Below, piece after piece: positions 8,929 to 17,441 of a stretch of DNA of 64,000 nucleotides (its first letter is position 1; each line of letters begins with the position of its first letter). The stretch is from Paenibacillaceae bacterium (lineage in GTDB: Bacteria > Bacillota > Bacilli > Paenibacillales > Paenibacillaceae): assembly GCA_900766135.1 (NCBI GenBank), contig CAAFUF010000011.1, positions 1-64,000 on the forward strand, read 5' to 3'. The translations under genes and the position numbers were made by a program. Below the pieces are notes generated by a model, which saw nothing but the letters and a program-made list of their open reading frames with translations, searched no databases and was not told the origin of the DNA.

Positions 8929-10071
8929 CTAGTTCGTCGTGCGGTAAGGCAGGATCAGATAGAGGCTTTGACTGTCGTCCACCGGCTTAATGATGATCGG
9001 GCTCATAGCGCCCGTAAACCCGATGTGCAACTGCTCGCTTTCCACGACCTTCAGCACGTCCAGCATGTATTTCGAGTTGAAGGAAATGCGCAGCGGATCC
9101 CCGGTAAATTGGGCCACCTCCAGTTGCTCGGTTACCTTCCCCAGCTCGGAAGAACTGGAGGAAATTTCGATCGTACCGTCTTCCAGCGTCTGCAGGCGGA
9201 CGATGTTCGTCTTCTCCTCGCGGGACAGCAAATAAGCGCGGTCGATCGAATCGCTTAGCTTTTTCGTGTCCAGGACGAGTTCTGTTTTATAGTTGGTCGG
9301 AATAATCTTGGAAGTATCCGGATAAGTGCCGTCGAGAATGCGAGTATAAAACAATACGCGATCGATTTTGAACAAGACCTGATTGTCGGCAACGACGATT
9401 TCGACCCGCGTATTTTGGTCGGGAATGATTTTGCTGAGCTCGTTCAGCGTTTTGCCGGCAATAACGATATTGCTGAATCTAACGCCATCGGCATCGTCCA
9501 GACCCGCAATGCGGCTGGCCAAACGGTGGCGGTCCGTCGCGACGAATTTGAATTGGTTATCCGCCAAGTTCCACAATACGCCCGTCAGAATCGGCGAGGT
9601 TTCGTTGGTGGAAATGGAGAATACCGTTTGCCGAATCATATTCTTCAACAAATCGCCGGGAATCGAAACGACCTGATTCTCCTCGATGCTAGGCAGCACC
9701 GGGAATTCCTCCGGGTCAAGCCCCACCATTTGGATATCGGTCGAACCGGAACGGATGAAGGTTTGGAACCCGTCCTGCACTTCCATTTCGATCTCGGAAG
9801 AAGGCAGTTTCTTGATGATCTCAACGAAGAACTTCGCCGGCAGGACGACGCTGCCCGTACGTTCAACCTGTACGATTTGCTTCTCTTGATCCTCGGCCGG
9901 AATAAAGGCCTGAATGGAAATGTCCGTATCGCTGGCCGTCAGGGTCATCCCTTGAAAGTTCACGTCCAGCTTGATCCCGGTCAAAATCGGAATCGTCGTC
10001 CGGCTCGAAATCGCCTTGGACACGTGTTGGATCGATTCATTGAGATCATGTTTCAAAATACGGATTTTCAT
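8929..10071 (-). CDS. dnaN: DNA polymerase III beta subunit (sliding clamp)
   Basis: A 380-residue clamp that encircles DNA and tethers the replicative polymerase. The protein starts MKIRILKHDLNESIQHVSKA and ends LILPYRTTN; the C-terminal segment LPYR is the usual end of the client-binding pocket. The ATG at 10071 has AGGAG eight bases upstream; an upstream in-frame extension of 20 residues has no support. It is separated from dnaA by 356 bases carrying a DnaA box and the dnaA terminator. Confidence 0.98.
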   Translation of the reverse strand: MKIRILKHDLNESIQHVSKAISSRTTIPILTGIKLDVNFQGMTLTASDTDISIQAFIPAEDQEKQIVQVERTGSVVLPAKFFVEIIKKLPSSEIEMEVQDGFQTFIRSGSTDIQMVGLDPEEFPVLPSIEENQVVSIPGDLLKNMIRQTVFSISTNETSPILTGVLWNLADNQFKFVATDRHRLASRIAGLDDADGVRFSNIVIAGKTLNELSKIIPDQNTRVEIVVADNQVLFKIDRVLFYTRILDGTYPDTSKIIPTNYKTELVLDTKKLSDSIDRAYLLSREEKTNIVRLQTLEDGTIEISSSSSELGKVTEQLEVAQFTGDPLRISFNSKYMLDVLKVVESEQLHIGFTGAMSPIIIKPVDDSQSLYLILPYRTTN

Positions 10072-10427
10072 AAATTCAACTCCTAAAAGTTTTATGAAGC
10101 CTACGCTTCTATGATTATCATGGCAATCCAACTCACTACATCACTTCGGAAGCAATCAGAGCTGTCATATTCTTCGCCTCCGAAGCATAACCTTAAGGTA
10201 TGTACGGTTTGAGGCGCTTCAAGCTTTCTTCCTCTTCAATCGGACAAGTTCGCAGCCGTGCAGTGCCTACCCGAAGCCGGAGGCGTGTCCGCCAGTTATG
10301 AAGATGTATATATCTTTAATAGATTAGAAGAAGTAGTAGGGGCACTGAATATGTGGATAACAACCAAAATAATATGAAATGAAGCCTATCCACATGTGAA
10401 TATCATGTGCATAGGCTTATCCCTTAT
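10072..10427. other. dnaA-dnaN intergenic region with DnaA boxes (incC-like)
   Basis: This 356-base gap holds one consensus DnaA box, TGTGGATAA at 10352-10360, and two near-consensus boxes, CTATCCACA (10386-10394) and TGTGCATAG (10406-10414), in the arms of the dnaA terminator hairpin. In Bacillus the matching gap is part of the bipartite origin. I see no open reading frame and no convincing dnaN promoter by eye. Confidence 0.65.
10382..10418 (-). terminator. dnaA terminator-like hairpin
   Basis: AAGCCTATCCACATG (10382-10396) pairs with CATGTGCATAGGCTT (10404-10418) with one mismatch and a seven-base loop. It follows the dnaA stop closely on the minus strand. The downstream T-tract is weak, so it may act as a DnaA-binding hairpin as much as a terminator. 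Confidence 0.6.
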
Positions 10428-11774
10428 TCAGGTGGCACTTTTTATTTTTTCGGTAATGTTGTTGACGATTTTGAATAGTTCTTGGTCCGTCTTCAACTGC
10501 TGGGTGATTTTCTCGTGCGCGTGGATGACCGTGGTATGGTCCCTGCCGCCAAACGCGTCGCCGATCTTCGGCAACGAGAAATCGGTCAGCTCCCGGGCTA
10601 GATACATGGCGATTTGCCGCGGAAACGCGATTGCCTTCGTTCGTTTGCGCGCCTTGAAGTCGTCCAGCTTCAAATTGTAGTAATCGCCGACCTTTTGCTG
10701 AATGTCCTGGATCGTGATCATCTTCGGACGGCTGGAAGGAATGATGTCCTTCAGCGCTTCGGCGGCCAAATGGGTCGTAATGTCCTGGTTGATCAAGGAA
10801 GAGTAGGCGACGACGCGAATGAGAGCACCCTCCAGCTCGCGGATGTTCGTATCGATCTGATTCGCGATGTACATCATCGCTTCGTTCGGAATATCGAGGT
10901 TTTCCGCTTTGGCTTTCTTGCGTAAAATCGCGATCCGGGTCTCCAAATCCGGCGGCTGGATGTCGGTGATCAAGCCCCATTCGAACCGGGAGCGGAGCCG
11001 CTCCTCGAGCGTCGGAATCTCCTTCGGCGGCCGGTCGCTGGAAATGATAATCTGCTTGCGCTCTTCATGCAGCGCGTTAAACGTATGGAAGAACTCCTCC
11101 TGGGTCGATTCCTTGCCGGCGAGAAACTGGATGTCGTCGATCAGCAAAATATCGATGTTGCGGTATTTGTTGCGGAAGCTTTCCGCGCGGTTGTCCCGGA
11201 TGGAGTTGATGAATTCGTTCGTAAATTTCTCGGAGGAAATGTACACGACTTTGCTGCTGGGGCTGTGTTCCAAAATGTAATGGCCGATCGCATGCATCAG
11301 ATGCGTCTTGCCAAGTCCCACGCCGCCATAGAGGAACAGCGGATTGTACGCCCGCGCCGGTGCCTCGGCGACCGCCAGGGAGGCGGCATGGGCAAAACGG
11401 TTGCCGGAACCGATGACGAAGGTATCGAACGTATACTTCGGATTAAGCATATGGGAAACGCTTTCCTCGCTTGGGACGGGAGCGGGAGGTTCCTTGTAAA
11501 CCTGGGCTTGCTCGGGCGGGGCCGACTCCTCGATCACGAATGAGACGTCGACTTGCTTGCCGATCACCTCGAGAACGGTCGTAGCCACCAGTTTGGTGTA
11601 GCGGCTCTCCAGCCATTCCACAGCGAACGTGGTCGGAGCGGAGATCACGATCGTTTGATCGGTCAAGGAAACCACTTTGGTCGCTTTGAACCAGGTGTCA
11701 AAGCTCGGTTTGCTCAGTTTCGTATTAATAATCGATAAAATATGTTGCCATATTTCCGAAGTATGGCTGTCCAC
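10428..11774 (-). CDS. dnaA: chromosomal replication initiator DnaA
   Basis: A 448-residue AAA+ initiator that binds DnaA boxes and opens oriC. Domain I covers roughly residues 1-80, a proline/glutamate-rich linker runs to about 108, the AAA+ core has Walker A GGVGLGKT (150-157) and Walker B ILLIDDIQFL, and domain IV ends with the DNA-binding signature FGGRDHTTVIHAHEKI. GGAGTGA lies before the ATG. The upstream gap contains many DnaA boxes, including TTATCCCCA at 11856-11864 near the probable promoter, so autoregulation is likely. Confidence 0.99.
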   Translation of the reverse strand: MDSHTSEIWQHILSIINTKLSKPSFDTWFKATKVVSLTDQTIVISAPTTFAVEWLESRYTKLVATTVLEVIGKQVDVSFVIEESAPPEQAQVYKEPPAPVPSEESVSHMLNPKYTFDTFVIGSGNRFAHAASLAVAEAPARAYNPLFLYGGVGLGKTHLMHAIGHYILEHSPSSKVVYISSEKFTNEFINSIRDNRAESFRNKYRNIDILLIDDIQFLAGKESTQEEFFHTFNALHEERKQIIISSDRPPKEIPTLEERLRSRFEWGLITDIQPPDLETRIAILRKKAKAENLDIPNEAMMYIANQIDTNIRELEGALIRVVAYSSLINQDITTHLAAEALKDIIPSSRPKMITIQDIQQKVGDYYNLKLDDFKARKRTKAIAFPRQIAMYLARELTDFSLPKIGDAFGGRDHTTVIHAHEKITQQLKTDQELFKIVNNITEKIKSAT

Positions 11775-12233
11775 AGACTGTCACTCCTTTTAAATCTTCC
11801 AATTGTGGCTTAAGCCATGCAGAAAGAAGTCGAAAAAACATAAATAAAGGGGAGTTTTATCCCCAATGTTAAGTAAAGTATAATGATTATAAAACGATAA
11901 ATTTTCGAATTGTTCACAATGTTATCCACAGCCTGTTAATAAATCAGCGGATAAATCTAGATATTCACAACGAAAACAATATAATCATAGCAAAAGAAGG
12001 CCTGTTTTTCAATGAGCTGTCTGCTTTTATCCACAAATTCAATAACTTGTGCATAAATATCATTCACACCACTACATATTGTTTATAAATTGTTTAAAAT
12101 TCGACAGGGAGCTCCACAATCCCAAAAAAACTATTCACAAGTTATTACAAGAAAGCCCAAACTTCGAAATTCGATGTGCATAAATCATCCGGCCGGTTAG
12201 TTAGGTAATCCTTGTATTAACCATGGCAAAATA
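11775..12233. other. oriC: chromosomal replication origin (dnaA side)
   Basis: Consensus DnaA boxes (TTWTNCACA) lie at 11922-11930 and 12027-12035 on the plus strand and at 12048-12056 and 12175-12183 on the minus strand. One-mismatch boxes lie at 11910, 11961, 12060 and 12131. The stretch 12069-12110 is very AT-rich (TTTATAAATTGTTTAAAATT) and is the best candidate for the unwinding element. The other side of the gap is the gntK terminator, not rpmH. No gene is seen here. Confidence 0.9.
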
Positions 12234-12270
12234 AAATCCGACCGCCCATAATGGACGGTCGGATTCTTTT
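12234..12270 (-). terminator. gntK terminator
   Basis: ATCCGACCG and CGGTCGGAT form a strong stem around a short loop, followed on the minus strand by a T-rich tract. It closes the gluconate cluster on the oriC side and would protect the origin from read-through. Confidence 0.8.
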
Positions 12271-12286
12271 ATTTGGAGCTCGAGCG

Positions 12287-13834
12287 TTACTGCTCAGCTT
12301 GTTGCTGTTGGAACTTGGCGATCGCCTCGTAATCTTCCTCCAGCTTGCGCGAAATACGGATGTAAATCGGAAGCAGCTGCTTATAAATGGCCGCATGCTC
12401 CGGGATCGGCGTATGCTCATGGGTACCGCCGACCATTTCCTTGACGATCTCGAAGGAATCGATTTCGCCCAAAGCATACAGGCCGAGGACTACCGCGCCG
12501 AGGCAGGAGCTTTCAAAGCTCTCCGGGATGACAACCTGCTGGTCGAAGATATCGGCCATCATTTGCCGCCATAGGGGAGAGCGGGCAAAGCCACCGGTCG
12601 CTTGGATTTTCTGCGGCCGGCCGATTTGTTCCTCCATCGCCAGAAGCACCGTGTACAGGTTGTAAATCACGCCTTCCAGCACGGCCCGGATCATGTGCTC
12701 TTTCTGATGATGCAGCGTCAGCCCAAAGAAGGAGCCGCGCGCATGGGGATTCCACAGCGGAGCCCGTTCGCCGGCCAGGTAGGGGTGGAAGAGCAGCCCG
12801 TCCGCGCCGGGACGGACCCGCTCGCCGATTTTAGTCAGCACGTCGTACGGGCTGATCCCCAGCCGTTTCGCCGTCTCCACCTCGGAAGCGGCGAATTCGT
12901 CCCGCACCCAGCGGAAGATCACGCCGCCGTTGTTGACCGGCCCTCCGATCACCCAATGCTTATCCGTCAGCGCGTAGCAGAAGATCCGGCCTTTGGGATC
13001 GGTTCTCGGCCGGTCGACGACGGTACGGATGGCGCCGCTGGTGCCGATCGTGACGGCGACGACGCCGGGGTCGATGGCATCGACCCCGAGATTGGACAGG
13101 ACGCCGTCGCTGGCGCCGATGACGAAGCGAGTGGAGGGAACGAGTCCCATGGCGCTGGCATAGTTGGCTGCCAAGCCTTGCATGACATGCGTCGTTGGCA
13201 CGAGCTTCGACAGCTGCTCCGGCGCGATACCGGCCACCTGCAGGGCTTCTTCGTCCCAATCCAGGCGCTCCAGATTCATGAGGCCGGTGGCCGAGGCGAT
13301 CGAATGATCCACGACATACTCTCCGAACAGCTTCAGGAAGACGTATTCCTTAATCGAAACGAACTTGCGGGCTTGCGCGAAAAGTTCCGGCCGCTCGTGG
13401 CGCAGCCACAGCAGCTTGGTCAAAGGGGACATCGGGTGGATTGGCGTGCCGGTACGCCGATAAATCTCGTGACCGCCCAGCTCGTTTTTCAGCTTCTCCG
13501 ACCAATCCGCGCTGCGGTTGTCCGCCCAGGTGAGACAGCGCATCAGCGGTTTGCCTTCGCCGTCCAGCGGGATGACGCTGTGCATCGCCGAACTGAACGA
13601 GACGAAGCCGACCTGTTCCGGAGCGATCCCGCTTCCGTTCATGACTTGACCCACCGCCGCGATCACCGCGGCAAAAATCTCCTCGGGCTCCTGCTCGGCC
13701 ACGGAAGCGGAGGGAGTATACAGCGGATATTCCTCATTCGCCGTGGCGATCACCCGGCCGCTGCGTTCGTACAATACGGCCTTCGTGCTGGTCGTCCCGA
13801 TATCCAGGCCGATCATATGCGTTACGGTACCCAT
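12287..13834 (-). CDS. gntK: gluconokinase (FGGY family)
   Basis: A 515-residue FGGY sugar kinase phosphorylating gluconate to 6-phosphogluconate. The N-terminal phosphate loop is IGLDIGTTSTKAVLYE; the C-terminal ATP-binding region includes IQATGGFARSPLWRQMMADIF. Sugar kinases of this family differ in substrate, but the neighbours gntP, gntR and a GntZ-type dehydrogenase make gluconate the natural choice. AGAAGG precedes the ATG by about six bases. It follows gntP by 54 bases and is likely co-transcribed. Confidence 0.93.
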   Translation of the reverse strand: MGTVTHMIGLDIGTTSTKAVLYERSGRVIATANEEYPLYTPSASVAEQEPEEIFAAVIAAVGQVMNGSGIAPEQVGFVSFSSAMHSVIPLDGEGKPLMRCLTWADNRSADWSEKLKNELGGHEIYRRTGTPIHPMSPLTKLLWLRHERPELFAQARKFVSIKEYVFLKLFGEYVVDHSIASATGLMNLERLDWDEEALQVAGIAPEQLSKLVPTTHVMQGLAANYASAMGLVPSTRFVIGASDGVLSNLGVDAIDPGVVAVTIGTSGAIRTVVDRPRTDPKGRIFCYALTDKHWVIGGPVNNGGVIFRWVRDEFAASEVETAKRLGISPYDVLTKIGERVRPGADGLLFHPYLAGERAPLWNPHARGSFFGLTLHHQKEHMIRAVLEGVIYNLYTVLLAMEEQIGRPQKIQATGGFARSPLWRQMMADIFDQQVVIPESFESSCLGAVVLGLYALGEIDSFEIVKEMVGGTHEHTPIPEHAAIYKQLLPIYIRISRKLEEDYEAIAKFQQQQAEQ

Positions 13835-13888
13835 AACTTACCTTCTCTCTACGTCAATTTTCATATTTCCATTGTAATGAGTTTTACC

Positions 13889-15250
13889 TTAGAAAATAAA
13901 GCTCAGCCCGAGGATCAGCGCCAGCCCGACGACGGACAGGAGCGTTTCCATGACGGTCCACGACTTCAAGGTTTGCGGTACCGTCATATTAAAGAATTCC
14001 TTCACCATCCAGAATCCGGCATCGTTGACATGGGAAAGCACGATCGAGCCGGCGCCGGTGGCGAGGACGGCGAGTTCGACGTTGGCTCCCGGGGTCAAGG
14101 CCAGCACGGGCGCCACGATGCCGGCCGCCGTCGTCATTGCAACCGTCGCCGAACCGGTAGCCACACGGATTAAGGCTGCCACGAACCAAGCGAAAAGAAT
14201 GATGTTAACGTGCGCGCCGGTTGCGATTTGCGCGATGGCTTCGCCGACGCCGCTATTGATCAGTACCTGCTTGAACGCGCCGCCGGCGCCGATGATCAGC
14301 ACGATCCCCGCGATCGGAGCCAGGCATTCGCTCGTGAATTTGGAGAGATCCTGCTTGCTGAAACCGCGGCTGTAACCTAGCGAGAAGAAGGAGAACACGA
14401 CGGCGATCAGCAGCGCCATGATCTCGTGTCCGATAAACTCGCAGAACAGCGTGACCGGACGGGTGGCCTCCGGGTCGAGGATATCGGTGATGGAGCCGAT
14501 CAGCATGAGGATGACCGGCAGCAAAATCGTAAACAGCGTGATGCCGAACCCCGGCAGCTTGCGTCCGCCTTTGACGGCGAATTGTTCGGCCAACTCGGCC
14601 GGCGGTTCCAACACAATCCGCTTACCGATAAACTTACCGAACAGGGGACCGGCCACGATGGCCACCGGCAAGCCGATCAGGATCGAATACAAAATCGTTC
14701 GGCCCAGATCGGCTTCGTAGGCGTCAATCGCGATCATCGGCGCCGGGTGCGGCGGGACGAGTCCGTGTACGGTGGACAAACCGGCCAAAATCGGAATCCC
14801 GATTTGCAACAGGGACATTTTCGTTTTTTTGGCGACCGTAAAGACGATCGGAATCAACAAGATGACGCCGACTTCAAAAAATACCGGGATCCCGACGATA
14901 AAGCCGACGAGCATCATCGCCCAGTGCACTCTTTTTTCGCCGAACCGGTCTACCAGCGTGGTCGCGATGCGTTCGGCTCCGCCGGATTCGGCCATCATTT
15001 TGCCCAGCATAGTGCCAAGTCCGATGACGATCGCAATCGTGCCCAGCGTTCCCCCGAGACCGCCGGTGATGGAGCTGACGACGTCCAGGGGCTTCATGCC
15101 GGCGAGAAGACCAAGCAACAGCGCGGAAATGAGCAGCGTTACGAAAGGATTCCATTTATACTTGGAAATCAGTACGACCAAGAACACGATGGTGAGCAGC
15201 GTCCAAAATAAAAGCGTAGCTTTATGACTCATGCCAAACAGAGTATCCAA
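13889..15250 (-). CDS. gntP: gluconate permease
   Basis: A 453-residue integral membrane protein of the GntP family (proton-coupled gluconate uptake), hydrophobic throughout with about 12 segments. Recognisable stretches are GLGTMLGKMMAESGGAERIA, PHPAPMIA and SHVNDAGFWMVKEF. The start is a TTG at 15250 with AGGAGG seven bases upstream, encoding MDTLFGMSHK. It is first in a gntP-gntK unit and has its own promoter overlapped by a GntR-type operator. Confidence 0.94.
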   Translation of the reverse strand: MDTLFGMSHKATLLFWTLLTIVFLVVLISKYKWNPFVTLLISALLLGLLAGMKPLDVVSSITGGLGGTLGTIAIVIGLGTMLGKMMAESGGAERIATTLVDRFGEKRVHWAMMLVGFIVGIPVFFEVGVILLIPIVFTVAKKTKMSLLQIGIPILAGLSTVHGLVPPHPAPMIAIDAYEADLGRTILYSILIGLPVAIVAGPLFGKFIGKRIVLEPPAELAEQFAVKGGRKLPGFGITLFTILLPVILMLIGSITDILDPEATRPVTLFCEFIGHEIMALLIAVVFSFFSLGYSRGFSKQDLSKFTSECLAPIAGIVLIIGAGGAFKQVLINSGVGEAIAQIATGAHVNIILFAWFVAALIRVATGSATVAMTTAAGIVAPVLALTPGANVELAVLATGAGSIVLSHVNDAGFWMVKEFFNMTVPQTLKSWTVMETLLSVVGLALILGLSFIF

Positions 15251-15288
15251 AGCGACTCCTCCTCAAATTTGTTAACTCGATGATGTGA

Positions 15289-15302
15289 ATGCAGCGCTTT
15301 CA
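15289..15302. promoter_or_regulatory. cre-like CcpA site in the gntP leader (weak)
   Basis: ATGCAGCGCTTTCA keeps the core AGCGCTTTCA of the catabolite-responsive element, but its other arm is degenerate. It would lie about 55 bases downstream of the gntP transcription start, where CcpA can block elongation. Confidence 0.35.
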
Positions 15303-15360
15303 TTTTTAGATTGAGGGTTGATCCACGTTAGTATGATCAAATCCAAAGGAATTTGATAAT

Positions 15361-15390
15361 TGTATACTTGTCGACAACAATGACAGTCAA
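15361..15390 (-). promoter_or_regulatory. gntP promoter overlapped by a GntR-type operator
   Basis: On the minus strand TTGACT (15385-15390), an 18-base spacer and TATACA (15361-15366) form a good sigma-A promoter. ATACTTGTCGACAA (15364-15377, plus strand) covers the -10 element and spacer and resembles the Bacillus GntR operator, recalled as ATACTTGTATACAAGTAT. A bound repressor would occlude RNA polymerase. Confidence 0.7.
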
Positions 15391-15419
15391 AAGGGTCCGG
15401 AGTCCCGTCCCTTATCCGA

Positions 15420-16091
15420 TTATTGGGGGATGCTCGTATGCAGCGTGCGGTGCGAGTCGGCGAAGTATTCCTCCACGTTCCGCCCGATGATTCCGGCATC
15501 GCGGGATTTCAAACCCTCCAGCAGCTTGCGGTGCTTGCCGATCACATAGTCGATTTTGCCCTCGTCCTGCGATAAAACCTCGCGTGTCGTAATCAGCATC
15601 ACCGTCATCACGATTTGGCGGATGCTGGTCCATAGATGCAAGATGCGCGTATGTTTGGCTCCGGCGATAATCGTCTCGTGAAAACAGAGGTCCTGATAGG
15701 CAAAGTCCACGATGTCCCGGTGTTTGCCGGCTAACTCCATTTTGTCGATGATTTGCGCGAGCGGAGCGATCAACGCTTCGGGATCTTCCGCCACCCGCTG
15801 CGAGGCGAAGCTTTCGATCAAATAACGAACATCGTACAATTCGTCGACGTCCTGAAGGCTAAGGCCGTTGACGATGGCACCCATGCGCTGAAGGCTGATC
15901 AGCCCTTCGCCGGACAGCGTTTTCAGCGCCTCGCGAACCGGGGAGCGGCTTGTGCCGAAATCCGCGGCGATGCGGTTTTCCGACAGCACGGTGCCCGGCT
16001 TGATGGTGCCAGCGATGATTTGCAGCCGCAGTTCTGCGGCGATCGACTCGCCGAGCGAACTGCCTTTTAACCAGGAAGAAGGGTATTGCAT
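15420..16091 (-). CDS. gntR: GntR-family transcriptional regulator (gluconate repressor)
   Basis: A 223-residue FadR-subfamily regulator: an N-terminal winged helix (LSENRIAADFGTSRSPVREA, about residues 40-60) and an FCD-type all-helical effector domain behind it with the metal-ligand type residues in RYLIES and CFHETIIAG. In Bacillus GntR represses the gnt operon and is released by gluconate. Its position between gnd and gntP, and matching operators before both, support the same role. Which ligand it binds is inferred from context. Confidence 0.88.
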   Translation of the reverse strand: MQYPSSWLKGSSLGESIAAELRLQIIAGTIKPGTVLSENRIAADFGTSRSPVREALKTLSGEGLISLQRMGAIVNGLSLQDVDELYDVRYLIESFASQRVAEDPEALIAPLAQIIDKMELAGKHRDIVDFAYQDLCFHETIIAGAKHTRILHLWTSIRQIVMTVMLITTREVLSQDEGKIDYVIGKHRKLLEGLKSRDAGIIGRNVEEYFADSHRTLHTSIPQ

Positions 16092-16219
16092 GCGATATTT
16101 CTCCTATTCCAAGGGATCTCATCCCGCTTGATGATCGTGGGAACCTAAATACTTCGATCATAGCATGAATTTCGTCGGATGGGGAAACTCGCCGCAGGTT
16201 TTGTTGAATTTCCAGCGGA

Positions 16220-17119
16220 TTAATCGGATGTTTCTACCGCGTGGCCGCCGAACTCGTTGCGTAGAGCTGCAACGACCTTGCCGTGGAACGTGTCCTCCTG
16301 GAGCGAACGGTATCGCATGAACAGCGACATGGCGATCACCGGTGCGTTCGCTTGCAGATCCAGCGCGGTTTCCACCGTCCATTTGCCTTCGCCGGAGGAG
16401 TGCATTACCCCGCGGATGCCTTCCAGCTTCGGATCTTTGGCAAACGCGTTTTGCGTCAGCTCCATTAGCCAGCTGCGAATGACCGAACCGTTCGACCATA
16501 CCCGGGCGACTTGCTCAAAATCGTAGTCATACGGGCTTTTGTCGAGCAGTTCGAAGCCTTCGGCGATCGCTTGCATCATGCCGTATTCGATCCCGTTATG
16601 GACCATTTTGAGAAAATGGCCGCTCCCGGACGGACCGGCATAGAGATATCCGCCGGATACGGCGATGTCACGGAAGATCGGCTCCATCAGCCGGAAGGCT
16701 TCTTCCTCGCCGCCGATCATGAAGCAACCGCCTTGCTCCGCGCCTTCAACGCCGCCGGAGGTACCGACATCGAGGAATCGGATCCCTCGGGCTGCCAGTT
16801 GCTCCGATAGCTCCAGCGAGTTCTTGTAATGCGAATTTCCGCCGTCGATGACGATATCACCCGGTTCCAGCAGGGGAGTGAGCGTATCGACAACCGATCG
16901 CAGCGGGGCGCCGGCCGGGACCATGACCCAAATCCGTCTTGGCGTTTCCAAAGACGCGACGAGCTCCTCCAGGCTGGCGGCGGGAACCGCGCCTTTCTCG
17001 GCCGCGCCCGCTACGGACTGCGGGTTCATGTCGTAAGCCACAACGTCATGTCCGTGTTCCAGCAGATTCAGAACGAGATGGAAGCCCATTTTTCCAAGCC
17101 CAATCATGCCTAATTTCAT
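16220..17119 (-). CDS. gntZ: 6-phosphogluconate dehydrogenase, short GntZ type
   Basis: A 299-residue decarboxylating dehydrogenase, much shorter than the 470-residue pentose-phosphate enzyme and typical of the GntZ/YqeC branch. Visible motifs are the dinucleotide fold GMIGLGKMGFHLVLNLL, DGGNSHYKNS, the substrate loop SGGVEGAEQGGC and catalytic KMVHNGIEYGMMQAIAEG. It converts 6-phosphogluconate to ribulose 5-phosphate, so with gntP and gntK it completes gluconate use. The ATG at 17119 has AGAGGTG upstream. First gene of the cluster, with its own regulated promoter; gntR follows after 128 bases. Confidence 0.93.
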   Translation of the reverse strand: MKLGMIGLGKMGFHLVLNLLEHGHDVVAYDMNPQSVAGAAEKGAVPAASLEELVASLETPRRIWVMVPAGAPLRSVVDTLTPLLEPGDIVIDGGNSHYKNSLELSEQLAARGIRFLDVGTSGGVEGAEQGGCFMIGGEEEAFRLMEPIFRDIAVSGGYLYAGPSGSGHFLKMVHNGIEYGMMQAIAEGFELLDKSPYDYDFEQVARVWSNGSVIRSWLMELTQNAFAKDPKLEGIRGVMHSSGEGKWTVETALDLQANAPVIAMSLFMRYRSLQEDTFHGKVVAALRNEFGGHAVETSD

Positions 17120-17147
17120 TGAAAGAAGCACCTCTTTTCACTTCTGT

Positions 17148-17164
17148 ATACTTGTATACAACTT
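17148..17164. promoter_or_regulatory. GntR operator upstream of gntZ
   Basis: ATACTTGTATACAA (17148-17161) matches the first 14 positions of the Bacillus gnt operator as I recall it, including the full TTGTATACAA palindrome. It lies just downstream of the gntZ -10 element, a position suited to a transcription roadblock. Confidence 0.75.
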
Positions 17165-17172
17165 ACGATTTG

Positions 17173-17201
17173 AATATACTCCGATTCGAATCGGCTGTAA
17201 A
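17173..17201 (-). promoter_or_regulatory. gntZ-gntR promoter
   Basis: TTTACA (17196-17201) and TATATT (17173-17178) on the minus strand are 17 bases apart. The spacer holds a perfect 14-base palindrome CCGATTCGAATCGG, which may be an extra regulator site. Confidence 0.75.
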
Positions 17202-17210
17202 CCTTTTTCG

Positions 17211-17224
17211 TGAAAGCGCTTCTT
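17211..17224. promoter_or_regulatory. cre-like CcpA site upstream of gntZ (weak)
   Basis: TGAAAGCGCTTCTT matches the first eleven positions of the catabolite-responsive element and then diverges. It lies just upstream of the -35 element. It shares its ten-base core, inverted, with the site in the gntP leader. Confidence 0.4.
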
Positions 17225-17249
17225 AACCGGTTCCGGCAGTTAAAAATAC

Positions 17250-17441
17250 TTTTCCACATGTGTATAACTTATATACGGAGAGTTTCTCGGCTAGGCTGTG
17301 GAAAACTGGAGCGTGATTTTATGTACTTGGGGGCTGTGGATTGTGTATAACGAAAAGCGGTAACCGTAGAATGGGGAGGAAGCTCGGTTGACTTTTCCTA
17401 GGCGGTGTGGTTAAATGTATAAAGGCATTTTCTGTGGATAT
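17250..17441. other. second DnaA-box group beside rpmH
   Basis: Consensus boxes TTTTCCACA (17250-17258) and TGTGTATAA (17259-17267) lie back to back as an inverted pair. TGTGGAAAA is at 17297-17305 and TGTGTATAA at 17342-17350, with one-mismatch TGTGGATAT at 17433-17441. This is the other half of what is a single rpmH-dnaA intergenic region in Bacillus, and it lies where gene polarity switches from minus to plus. Confidence 0.75.
17388..17416 (+). promoter_or_regulatory. putative rpmH promoter
   Basis: TTGACT (17388-17393), 17 bases, then TTAAAT (17411-17416). The -10 element is weak. A DnaA-like box lies 17 bases beyond the -10 element, so DnaA could influence it. Confidence 0.5.

Noticed and set aside
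12602..14173. A 523-codon plus-strand open frame across gntK and gntP
   Set aside because: Antisense to two clear genes, no start signal, residues typical of reversed codons.
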